A DNA stretch of 24,148 nt from a virus, in IMG/VR virus record IMGVR_UViG_3300028025_000130, positions 1-24,148 of that record; one strand, 5' to 3'. The notes under the pieces are model-generated. The model saw only the letters and a list, made by a program, of their open reading frames with translations. It was not told the DNA's origin and ran no database searches. The translations under genes and the position numbers were made by a program. Shown here piece by piece: positions 14,518 through 22,059 of this stretch. The number at the start of each line of letters is the position of its first letter. Positions within the stretch are counted from its first letter, which is position 1.

Positions 14518-15103
14518 ACAATTAGCCAAGCTCCACATTAGTGCTGAATGGGTTGATGCGCTCAATGAGACATTTGAGCGTTTTGGAATCAATACGCCAC
14601 GCCAACAGGCTGCTTTCATTGGGCAGTGTGGACATGAGTGCGGCAACTTCAAAGTGCTTGAGGAAAACCTTAACTATCGTGCAGCAACCTTGATGAAGCT
14701 GTGGCCTAAACGCTTCCCAACGCAAGAGGTTGCCAATGGATACGAGAAAAACCCAAAGAAAATTGCAAACATGGTCTATGCTTCTCGCATGGGTAACCGT
14801 GATGAGTCATCTGGGGATGGTTACCGTTTTCGCGGTCGTGGGTGTATTCAGCTTACTGGTCATGCTAATTATTTCCACGCTGGTAAAGCATTGGCAATTG
14901 ATTTTGTTGCTGACCCTGACTTGGTGGGTACTCCAAAGTATGCAGCCCTGACTGCTGGCTGGTTCTGGTCAACGCACAACTGCAACGTCTTGGCTGAAGC
15001 CGCAGATTGGATTGCCTTGACGAAGAAAATCAACGGCGGGACGATAGGTTTGGATGCCCGCATCAAACACACCAATGAAGCACTGGCGGTTTTGCAGGGC
15101 TAA
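14504..15103 (+). CDS. GH19 chitinase-type endolysin
   Basis: A 199-residue, single-domain enzyme of glycoside hydrolase family 19 type, expected to cut peptidoglycan at the end of infection. Residues QAAFIGQCGHECGNFKVLEE carry the likely catalytic Glu pair E45 (HEC) and E54 (EENLNY). DGYRFRGRGCIQLTG at 105-119 and KKINGGTIGLD near 174-184 are standard family motifs. There is no signal peptide or SAR segment, so it needs a holin to reach the wall. No separate wall-binding domain is seen. It overlaps Rz by 14 bases; an endolysin following its spanins is an unusual but possible order. Confidence 0.92.
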   Translation: MVNAEQLAKLHISAEWVDALNETFERFGINTPRQQAAFIGQCGHECGNFKVLEENLNYRAATLMKLWPKRFPTQEVANGYEKNPKKIANMVYASRMGNRDESSGDGYRFRGRGCIQLTGHANYFHAGKALAIDFVADPDLVGTPKYAALTAGWFWSTHNCNVLAEAADWIALTKKINGGTIGLDARIKHTNEALAVLQG

Positions 15104-15123
15104 TTTGGGGGAAAATATGGGCT

Positions 15124-15795
15124 ATGTCAAACACAACGCAAAAGCTAGACGCGCCAGCATTATCTGACTTGCCTAACCCGCAAGACAGGTATGACCGTCT
15201 AACTGTTGCGCAGACCAATGGCGTGTTGAGGACGTTCTTTTTACGTCTGTTTTCTGTTCTTTCTGACCTGTTTGGCACTCGCGGTGGACGATTCCTGAAT
15301 ATGCCTTACGGGGCATTTCAGGACACGACAGACCAGACAGCCACGGCAAACACTGCAACCGTGATGACGTTCAACACAACAGACTTTGCAAATGGCGTGT
15401 CTGTTGTAACAAGTGGTGGAAAAGCGTCAAGGCTAACAGTTGTACAAGCTGGCATCTACAACCTTCAATTCAGCGCACAGTTTCAAAATACAGACACACA
15501 AGAGTATGATGCAAGTATTTGGCTGCGTAAAGATTCGTCTGGTGCTGGCGTAGATATTGATGGTTCAACAGGATTTGTTGGAATTCCAAGTAAACACGGC
15601 GGAATAGATGGTCACATCATTGCTGGCTGGAACTACTTTGTCACACTCAATGCAAATGACTTTGTTGAGATTTGGTGGTCAACGCCAAACACTGCTGTAA
15701 CAATTCAAGCCTACCCTGCTGGCACATCACCAACAAGGCCAACAACAGCATCTGTGGTTGCCACATTGACCTTCGTGTCTAACCTTACTTCATAA
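15124..15795 (+). CDS. Virion protein with C-terminal C1q/TNF-like beta-sandwich
   Basis: A 223-residue protein. Residues about 1-60 include RYDRLTVAQTNGVLRTFFLR, probably a virion-attachment or trimer-forming region. From MPYGAFQDTTDQTATANTAT on there is an all-beta domain (LTVVQAGIYNLQFSAQFQ, WNYFVTLNANDFVEIWWS). This pattern, with an AG-Y-LQFS strand and a late NDFVEIWW strand, resembles jelly-roll domains of phage fibre heads and C1q/TNF-like folds. The role is probably minor fibre or decoration; fold assignment is by eye. A GGGGGAAA stretch at 15107-15114 is a good ribosome site for ATG 15124. Confidence 0.72.
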   Translation: MSNTTQKLDAPALSDLPNPQDRYDRLTVAQTNGVLRTFFLRLFSVLSDLFGTRGGRFLNMPYGAFQDTTDQTATANTATVMTFNTTDFANGVSVVTSGGKASRLTVVQAGIYNLQFSAQFQNTDTQEYDASIWLRKDSSGAGVDIDGSTGFVGIPSKHGGIDGHIIAGWNYFVTLNANDFVEIWWSTPNTAVTIQAYPAGTSPTRPTTASVVATLTFVSNLTS

Positions 15796-15802
15796 TTGAA
15801 CT

Positions 15803-17284
15803 ATGGCACTCGTACCACTCAAAATCCCTGCTGGTATCTACCGCAACGGCACTGAATACCAATCTGCTGGACGTTGGTTTGACTCCAATCTGATTCGTTG
15901 GTTTGAAGGAACTTTGCGGCCTTTGGGTGGGTGGCGTAAGCGTTCAAACTCACAGATGACAGGCAAATGTCGTGGCTTACTAACTTGGCGTGACAACTCC
16001 AATGAGCGTTGGATTGCTGCTGGTACAAACAGCAAGCTGTACGCCATGAATGAGGCTGGTTCTTTGAAGGACATCACCCCCACCACGTTTACAACAGGCT
16101 CTGCTGATGCCGTTGTCAAACTTGGCTATGGTTATGGCACTTACGGCTCGTATGCTTATGGCGTTGCTCGTCCAGACTTAGGTTCATACGTTGCTGCAAC
16201 AACTTGGACAATGGACGCATGGGGCGAATATCTAGTTTCTTGTTCATCTTCTGATGGTCAAATCCTTGAATGGCAATTAGGTTTTGGGACACCAACAAAG
16301 GCTGTTGCCGTGTCAGGCGCTCCAACATCATGCGCTGCCGTGATGGTGACTGCTGAACGCTTTGTCTTTGCACTTGGCGCGTCAGGCAACCCACGCAAAG
16401 TCTCTTGGTGTGATCAAGAAGACAACACAGATTGGACTCCTTCGACAACAAATCAGGCTGGCGACTTTGAGTTGGCTAGTGTTGGTTCATTGAAGTGCGG
16501 TAAGCGCGTTCGCGGTATTAACTTGCTGTTTACTGACGTTGACGTTCATGCTGGTACTTACATTGGCGGGACATACGTCTATTCTTTTGATCGCGTTGGT
16601 TCAGGCTGCGGTGTTATTTCTGCGCAGTCTGTTGCTGCAATTGACACGGCTGCAATCTGGATGTCTCGTTCAGGATTCTGGATATATGACGGTTACGTCA
16701 AGCCTTTGCCATCAGATGTTGGCGACTACATCTTCCAGAATATCAACTACACACAGGCAAGCAAGATTTACGCTGTTCACAACAGCAAGTACGGTGAAAT
16801 CACTTGGTTCTACCCCTCAAGTCAGTCAAACGAAAACGACTCTTATGTGACTTACAACTATCGTGAAGGTCATTGGGCAATTGGCTCAATGGGTCGGACT
16901 GCTGGCAGTGATCGAGGCGTGTTCTCAAACCCATTGATGGTTTCTGCTGATGGCTATGTCTACGAACACGAAGTCGGTTATGACTACGAGGGCGGTACGC
17001 CTTTTGCTGAGTCTGGTCCTTACGAGATTGGCAACGGCGACAACATCATGTCTGTGCGTAGAGTTATCCCTGACGAGCAAACGCTTGGCGAGGTCGTTGT
17101 GTCGTTTAAGACTCGGATGTACCCGATGGCGACAGAAACGACTCACGGCCCGTATTCAGCCTCTCAACCAACCGATGTGCGCTTCTCAGCACGTCAGGCC
17201 AAGATTCGCTACACAGGAAATGTTTTGGGTGATTGGCGCATTGGCGTAACCCGTGTTGATGCAATTGCTGCTGGACAACGGTGA
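15803..17284 (+). CDS. Tail nozzle / packaged-DNA stabilisation-like protein
   Basis: A 493-residue beta-rich virion protein. The start PLKIPAGIYRNGTEYQSAGR, then WFDSNLIRWFEGTLRPLGGW, is the opening shared by P22 gp10-like and podovirus nozzle proteins. Repeating beta motifs (WIAAGTNSKLYAMN; WGEYLVSCSSSDGQILEW; FVFALGASGNPRKVSWCDQE) suggest a beta-propeller. Proteins of this kind form the lower part of the short tail, below the adaptor, and plug the DNA exit. The length fits. It follows the beta-sandwich protein and precedes ejection genes. Which exact family (gp10, T7 gp12-type or SU10 nozzle) cannot be settled by eye. Confidence 0.75.
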   Translation: MALVPLKIPAGIYRNGTEYQSAGRWFDSNLIRWFEGTLRPLGGWRKRSNSQMTGKCRGLLTWRDNSNERWIAAGTNSKLYAMNEAGSLKDITPTTFTTGSADAVVKLGYGYGTYGSYAYGVARPDLGSYVAATTWTMDAWGEYLVSCSSSDGQILEWQLGFGTPTKAVAVSGAPTSCAAVMVTAERFVFALGASGNPRKVSWCDQEDNTDWTPSTTNQAGDFELASVGSLKCGKRVRGINLLFTDVDVHAGTYIGGTYVYSFDRVGSGCGVISAQSVAAIDTAAIWMSRSGFWIYDGYVKPLPSDVGDYIFQNINYTQASKIYAVHNSKYGEITWFYPSSQSNENDSYVTYNYREGHWAIGSMGRTAGSDRGVFSNPLMVSADGYVYEHEVGYDYEGGTPFAESGPYEIGNGDNIMSVRRVIPDEQTLGEVVVSFKTRMYPMATETTHGPYSASQPTDVRFSARQAKIRYTGNVLGDWRIGVTRVDAIAAGQR

Positions 17285-17316
17285 TGCGCTATTGAGTCGC
17301 CAAGAGACTAAAATTC

Positions 17317-17622
17317 ATGCAAGAGTTGAAGGCGGGAAAAGTACCAGTGTGCATCCGTAAGGATTACACGATGTATCTTGAGTTCTTTGATGGTCATTTA
17401 TGGTTTCACATTGACATCCGTAAGTGGTCGGCAAGGGTGAAAAGATGCTGCGATAGGGACTTTTCTAGCATTGCGGATTTGGTTGGCGTTGCTGTGCTGG
17501 CGCTAATTCGTGAAGATGACATCAAGCTCAAGAGATTTGCCAAGTGCTTTGGCTGGTCTGAGAAATGTCAAATAAATTTGATTGATGGCTCAAGGGCTTA
17601 CATCTACGCTTCAAGGGCGTGA
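17317..17622 (+). CDS. Small hypothetical protein before ejection genes
   Basis: A 101-residue, basic protein with no membrane segment. The N-terminal half (VCIRKDYTMYLEFFDGHLWF then HIDIRKWSARVKRC) has strands around conserved-looking aromatic residues; the C-terminal half is helical (VAVLALIREDDIKLKRFAKC). Short proteins with an IR-D-TM-LEF---LWFH-D-RKW pattern occur next to ejection genes in other podovirus-like phages; their function is not known to me. ATG 17317 has a weak AGAGA ribosome site. Confidence 0.7.
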   Translation: MQELKAGKVPVCIRKDYTMYLEFFDGHLWFHIDIRKWSARVKRCCDRDFSSIADLVGVAVLALIREDDIKLKRFAKCFGWSEKCQINLIDGSRAYIYASRA

Positions 17623-17624
17623 AA

Positions 17625-17630
17625 AGGGGA
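17625..17630 (+). promoter_or_regulatory. Shine-Dalgarno fixing the 17636 start
   Basis: AGGGGA lies five bases before ATG 17636. It decides against the in-frame TTG at 17582, which has no purine site and lies inside the previous gene. Confidence 0.75.
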
Positions 17631-17635
17631 ATGAT

Positions 17636-18658
17636 ATGGGTGGTGCAGTAAGTAACGTGGTTGAAGGCATTGGCAATATCGGTCAAGGCGCAATTGATAC
17701 CGTCAAGGATGTTGCAGAGTCTGATGTTGGCAAAGCTGCAATGCTTGCTGCTGGCGCTTATTACGGCGCTCCATATTTGATGGGTGAAGCTGCTTTAGGC
17801 GCTGGAGCATTAGACGCAGCAACTGCTGCTGAAGGCTTTGGTGGAGCTGGCGCATTAGGTGTTGGCGGTAGTGCTGGACTTGCTGGTTCTACTGCGGCTA
17901 AAGCTGCTGCTGGAGCTGGCGGTTTAGGTCTTGGCAGTTTAGGCAGCATGGGTTGGGGTACGGCTCTTGGCGCTGGCGCTTTGGCAAGCAAAGTCCTTGG
18001 CGGCAATCAACCAACATCAGCCACGTCAAGCACATCAATTGACCCGCAGATGAAAGAGGCGTACTTGCGCAACCTTGAGGAAGCGCGTCAGACTGCTGCT
18101 GGCCTTGGCACACGTCAGTTTGCTGCCTTCCCTGAGTACAGCACGAACATGGTTCAGAAGTACATGAATCCGTATCAGCAAGAAGTGATTGATGCTTCTA
18201 TGGCTGATTTGGAGCGTCAACGTCAGATGCAACAGATGCGCGATCTGAACACAGCTACTCAAGCAAAAGCCTTTGGTGGTTCGCGTCAAGGTGTTGCACA
18301 GGCATTGACAAACGAAGCCTATGACCGCACACAAGCAAGCACATTGGCTAACTTGCGCAGCCAAGGCTTTGGCAACGCTCAAGCCGTTGCGTTGGCTCAA
18401 GAGCAAGCACGTCAAGCATACGAACAGCAAAAGCTGGACGCTACACGCAACCTTGGCTTGGAGCGTTTGAACATTGCTCAAGGCGCTTTGAGCTTGCAGC
18501 CAGCAAACCTTGGCGGCACACAGACAACACCAATTTATCGCAATGCTGGTGCAACTGCACTTGGCGGCGCATTGGGTGGCGCTACGATTGGCAAGATGAT
18601 TAGTCCTGAGTACGCTGGCTATGGCGCTTTGGCTGGCGGTCTGCTTGGATTCATGTAA
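17636..18658 (+). CDS. DNA ejection (internal virion) protein, first of cluster
   Basis: A 340-residue, Ala/Gly-rich protein. The N-terminal half (about residues 30-125) is small-residue rich and could insert in a membrane (AAMLAAGAYYGAPYLMGEAA, repeated GAGALGVGG-type segments). The middle is a long Gln/Arg helical region (EYSTNMVQKYMNPYQQEVID, QARQAYEQQKLDATRNLGLE). The last residues are again glycine-rich (ALGGALGGATIGKM). This is the usual build of podovirus ejection proteins (T7 gp14 or P22 gp7 type) that leave the head before DNA and form a channel. ATG 17636 follows AGGGGA (17625-17630); the earlier TTG 17582 lies in the previous gene and is rejected. Sequence similarity to named families not claimed. 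Confidence 0.8.
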   Translation: MGGAVSNVVEGIGNIGQGAIDTVKDVAESDVGKAAMLAAGAYYGAPYLMGEAALGAGALDAATAAEGFGGAGALGVGGSAGLAGSTAAKAAAGAGGLGLGSLGSMGWGTALGAGALASKVLGGNQPTSATSSTSIDPQMKEAYLRNLEEARQTAAGLGTRQFAAFPEYSTNMVQKYMNPYQQEVIDASMADLERQRQMQQMRDLNTATQAKAFGGSRQGVAQALTNEAYDRTQASTLANLRSQGFGNAQAVALAQEQARQAYEQQKLDATRNLGLERLNIAQGALSLQPANLGGTQTTPIYRNAGATALGGALGGATIGKMISPEYAGYGALAGGLLGFM

Positions 18659-18665
18659 GGGGTAA

Positions 18666-19958
18666 ATGATGGCAACAATGCAAGACTTCGGCGGTTTACT
18701 CTTTGGTCAAGGCGGTACTGGCCTTGAGGAATATCTAACGCCAGCACAGACACAAGCAATCCAGCAGCAGGGTATGCTGCAAGCAGCCGCTGCCTTGTTG
18801 CAAGCTGGTGGTCCTAGCGCACGTCCAACTTCGCTTGGTCAAGCTCTTGGCGGTGCATTGATGGCTGGTCAGCAAGGCTACAACCAAGCACAGCAGGGTG
18901 CTGTTGCTAACTTGATGACACGCCAAAAATTGGATGAGATTCAACGCGAACGTCAATTGCAGCAATATATTCTTGGCGGTGGACAAGCTGCACCAGCAGC
19001 AGCACCAATGCCAGCTATTCCAACTGAGCCTGTTAGCGGAACTGATCTTGGTGGTAGTGGTGCTGCACCAGTGTCTATGCCTGTTTCTCAACCTACGGTT
19101 GGCGGTGGAATCTTGCAAAACTTGTCACCACAAATGAGAGCAATTGCTGCAATTTCTCCAAAGACTGCGCTGCCTAAGATTCTTGAAGAAGAACTCAAGC
19201 GTGAAAGTTTCAACATCTTGACTCCTGAGCAAGCAACTGCAATGGGTCTTCCAACAGATGCAACTTATCAACGGAACGCTCGTACTGGTCAAGTGACTTC
19301 TGTTGTTTCTTCTGAAGCAACTCCAACTGAAGTGCGTTTGTTGAAGGCTTCTGGCAAGCCAGTTACTTTTGAAAACATCATGGCAATCCGTAGGGCTGGC
19401 GCTGTAACCGTAAACATGGGTGAAGGTCAAAAGGGTTTTGAAAACGAAGTCAACTTGAAAAAGATGTTTTCTAATGAGCCAATCTACAAAGACTATTCTG
19501 ATATGCAGTCTGCGTTTAAGCAAGTCAAATCTTCATTGGCGCAAGAGAATCCAATTGGTGATGTTGCTGCTGCCACCAAGATTATGAAGCTGCTGGACCC
19601 TGGCTCGGTGGTGCGTGAATCTGAACTCGGCATTGCTATGGCTGCAACTGGAAAGATGGATAGATTGCAGAACTATGTGACGAATTGGACTCAAGGAACA
19701 AAGCTCACGCCAACACAACGTCAAGACTTCCAAAACCTTGCAAACGAGTTGTACGCTGCTGCTGGTCAGACTTACAACACTAAGCGCAATGAATATGTTG
19801 ACTTTGCTTCTAAGTACAACCTTGACCCGACTAAAGCTCTTGGCGCTCCTGCGACTATCCCTTCAGTAATGAAAGGTTCAGGCTCTATTGCTGGAGGCGG
19901 TGGTGGTCAACAACGCAAGCCATTAGGCTCAATCTTCGGCGTACAACCACAACAATAA
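18666..19958 (+). CDS. DNA ejection (internal virion) protein, second of cluster
   Basis: A 430-residue protein, Gln/Ala/Gly-rich and mostly helical. It opens MQDFGGLLFGQGGTGLEEYL with TPAQTQAIQQQGMLQAAAAL, followed by a Pro/Ala linker (about 110-140). A more mixed charged domain follows (PKILEEELKRESFNILTPEQ; FENEVNLKKMFSNEPIYKDY). It ends in a Gly-rich tail (SGSIAGGGGGQQRKPLGSIF). This suits the second protein of a podovirus ejection set (P22 gp20/gp16 or T7 gp15 roles). Two Met codons start it (18666, 18669); the AAGGGG before them serves either. Seven bases separate it from the preceding gene. Confidence 0.75.
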   Translation: MMATMQDFGGLLFGQGGTGLEEYLTPAQTQAIQQQGMLQAAAALLQAGGPSARPTSLGQALGGALMAGQQGYNQAQQGAVANLMTRQKLDEIQRERQLQQYILGGGQAAPAAAPMPAIPTEPVSGTDLGGSGAAPVSMPVSQPTVGGGILQNLSPQMRAIAAISPKTALPKILEEELKRESFNILTPEQATAMGLPTDATYQRNARTGQVTSVVSSEATPTEVRLLKASGKPVTFENIMAIRRAGAVTVNMGEGQKGFENEVNLKKMFSNEPIYKDYSDMQSAFKQVKSSLAQENPIGDVAAATKIMKLLDPGSVVRESELGIAMAATGKMDRLQNYVTNWTQGTKLTPTQRQDFQNLANELYAAAGQTYNTKRNEYVDFASKYNLDPTKALGAPATIPSVMKGSGSIAGGGGGQQRKPLGSIFGVQPQQ

Positions 19959-19968
19959 GGACTAGATC

Positions 19969-22056
19969 ATGGACGGTCTACAAAGCAAAATCTCTGAGGC
20001 TCGTAAGGCTGGCTACGGTGACGATGAGATCGTCCAGTTCTTGTCCCAGATGCCTGATGTTGGCGCTCAAGTCAATGAGGCGCTAAAGAATCAATATCAG
20101 CCAAACGAAATCTTGAAGTTCTTAGCGGAACGAAAGTCACCAGCATACGAGGCTGGCGCAAAGCTGCCTGAGTCACAACGTGCGTTAATCAGCGCAATGC
20201 AAGGTCCAACATTCGGCTTCATGGATGAGCTGGCTGGCGCTGTACTTGCTCCAATTGGCGCAATGAGAACAGGCAAACCATTAGCAGAGCAATACGCAAA
20301 GTATCGTGATGTTGCTCGTGGTGCTGCTGAGTCTTATGGCAAGGAAAGCCCTTGGACTTCTGCTGGGTTACAAGCCGCAGCCTCTTTGCCAATGATGGCA
20401 ACACAGGGCGTGAGCCGAGGTGTTCAGGCTGCTGGCACTGCGGCAGCTCCTTACGTTGCACCAATGATCGCCAAGGCTGGTCAGTATTTGGCTGGTACTC
20501 CTGCTGCTGGTCAGGTTATGGGATTAGGCCAACGCGCTGTTCAGGCTGGCGCTTCTGGCCTTGGCTATGGCCTTATTGGTGGCCTTGGTTCAACCGAGGC
20601 TGAATCCATTGGCGACATCACAAAAGACGTATTGAAGTCAGGCGCTGTTGGCGCTGGACTCGGTGCAGCAACACAACCCGTGATGGCTGTGCTTGGTGCT
20701 GGTGGTCGCCAAGTTATTGGTCGTGTCTCTGACAAGGCTGCTGGACGCTACGCTGAACAGAAGGTTGCTGAAGCCTTGCTGCGTGATACGCCACCAGACT
20801 TGCTGTCTAGCGCGTTGGGTATCTCTCAGGCTCGTATGGGCAAGCTCGGCGCTGAAGCCCGTATTGCTGACGTTGGTGGTGCTAACACACGTCAGTTGTT
20901 AGACACTGTTGCAACGCTTTCTGGTGAGACTAAGCAGGCATTGGAACGCGCAATCCGTGAGCGTCAATCAGGTCGTGCTGGTCGCTTGATGGGGGCTGCT
21001 GATACTGCACTCGGAACGCAGGGTGCAGACTTCCTTGGAAGCCTTGAGCAATTTAACTTGCAACGTCAAACTGCTTCGCGTCCTTTCTATGACGTGATCG
21101 ACAAGGCTGTCATCACGGTTGACAACCAACTGATGGACGTGCTGAACCGTTCTAAACGCGCTCAAGGCGCTGCTGAGCTGCTGTTTGAAACAAAGACAGG
21201 CCAGACTCTGGACTTGTCCAAACTGAAGGTTGGTGAGCAAGTTCCAATGAACGTGCTTGACACCTTGAAGCAATCCTTGTACGACTCAGCTCAAACGCTG
21301 AAACGCGCTGGCAGCGGTCAGCAAGCAAACGCATACGATGATGTGCGTACAAGCCTTGTCAAGTTGCTTGAAGATAAATCACCAAAGGTTGGTGGTCAGT
21401 CTGCTTACACGCAAGCCATGAAGACTTGGGCTGGTCCTTCTCAGATGATGGATGCTGCCGAAGCTGGTCGCAAGGCTTTGACTGGTGACATCATGGACAT
21501 CAAGCAATTGACCAAAGGATTCACACCATCAGAGATGGATGCTTATCGCATTGGCGCTTTGCAAGCCTTACGTCAAAAGACAGGCACAGAGGCTGGTCAA
21601 ACATCATTGCTCAAGATGTGGAAAGAGGACGCAACGAAAGACCGTTTGCGCGAAGTTTTTGGCAATGACTACCGCAAGTTTGCTGCTGATGTTGCGCGTG
21701 AAGCTCGATTGAAGGGCATGGAGTCTGCTGGTCGCGGCTCTCAGACTGCTGCTCGTTTGGCTGGTGCTGCTGATTTGGATGTCGCACCATTGATGCAAGG
21801 CGTTCAAGCTGCTGGTACTGGTAATGTTCCAGCAATGGTTTCTGCTGGTTCATCCTTGATGAGCAAGGTGCAAACACCAGAGCCAGTGCGCAACGAAATT
21901 GGTCGCATCCTGCTTTCACGCGAACAGCAAAAGCTGCTTGACTTGAACGAGACAATGCGCAAGCTGAACGCATCACGCGCTGCGGCTGCTGGTTACGGTG
22001 GCTACACTGGTGGACAGATTGGCAGCAACTTGGCATTTCCACAAAACGGACAATAA
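19969..22056 (+). CDS. DNA ejection (internal virion) protein, large
   Basis: A 695-residue, the largest, ejection-type protein. The N-terminus holds two copies of a short helical motif: RKAGYGDDEIVQFLSQ (about 12-27) and NQYQPNEILKFLAE (about 41-54). A Gly/Ala-rich region (about 75-260, e.g. GAMRTGKPLAEQ, GQRAVQAGASGLGYGLIGGL) may be membrane-active. The rest is long and helical (QALERAIRERQSGRAGRLMG; DVLNRSKRAQGAAELLFETK). No lysozyme-type catalytic motif is visible. It is expected to be packed in the head and ejected with DNA. ATG 19969 follows AAGGA at a good distance. Whether it belongs to the T7 gp16 family cannot be said from sequence alone. Confidence 0.75.
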   Translation: MDGLQSKISEARKAGYGDDEIVQFLSQMPDVGAQVNEALKNQYQPNEILKFLAERKSPAYEAGAKLPESQRALISAMQGPTFGFMDELAGAVLAPIGAMRTGKPLAEQYAKYRDVARGAAESYGKESPWTSAGLQAAASLPMMATQGVSRGVQAAGTAAAPYVAPMIAKAGQYLAGTPAAGQVMGLGQRAVQAGASGLGYGLIGGLGSTEAESIGDITKDVLKSGAVGAGLGAATQPVMAVLGAGGRQVIGRVSDKAAGRYAEQKVAEALLRDTPPDLLSSALGISQARMGKLGAEARIADVGGANTRQLLDTVATLSGETKQALERAIRERQSGRAGRLMGAADTALGTQGADFLGSLEQFNLQRQTASRPFYDVIDKAVITVDNQLMDVLNRSKRAQGAAELLFETKTGQTLDLSKLKVGEQVPMNVLDTLKQSLYDSAQTLKRAGSGQQANAYDDVRTSLVKLLEDKSPKVGGQSAYTQAMKTWAGPSQMMDAAEAGRKALTGDIMDIKQLTKGFTPSEMDAYRIGALQALRQKTGTEAGQTSLLKMWKEDATKDRLREVFGNDYRKFAADVAREARLKGMESAGRGSQTAARLAGAADLDVAPLMQGVQAAGTGNVPAMVSAGSSLMSKVQTPEPVRNEIGRILLSREQQKLLDLNETMRKLNASRAAAAGYGGYTGGQIGSNLAFPQNGQ

Positions 22057-22059
22057 ATC

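Noticed and set aside
19125-19523. Minus-strand ORF (132 residues) inside the ejection gene
   Set aside because: Antisense shadow of the 18666 gene, with no domain pattern and no start signal.
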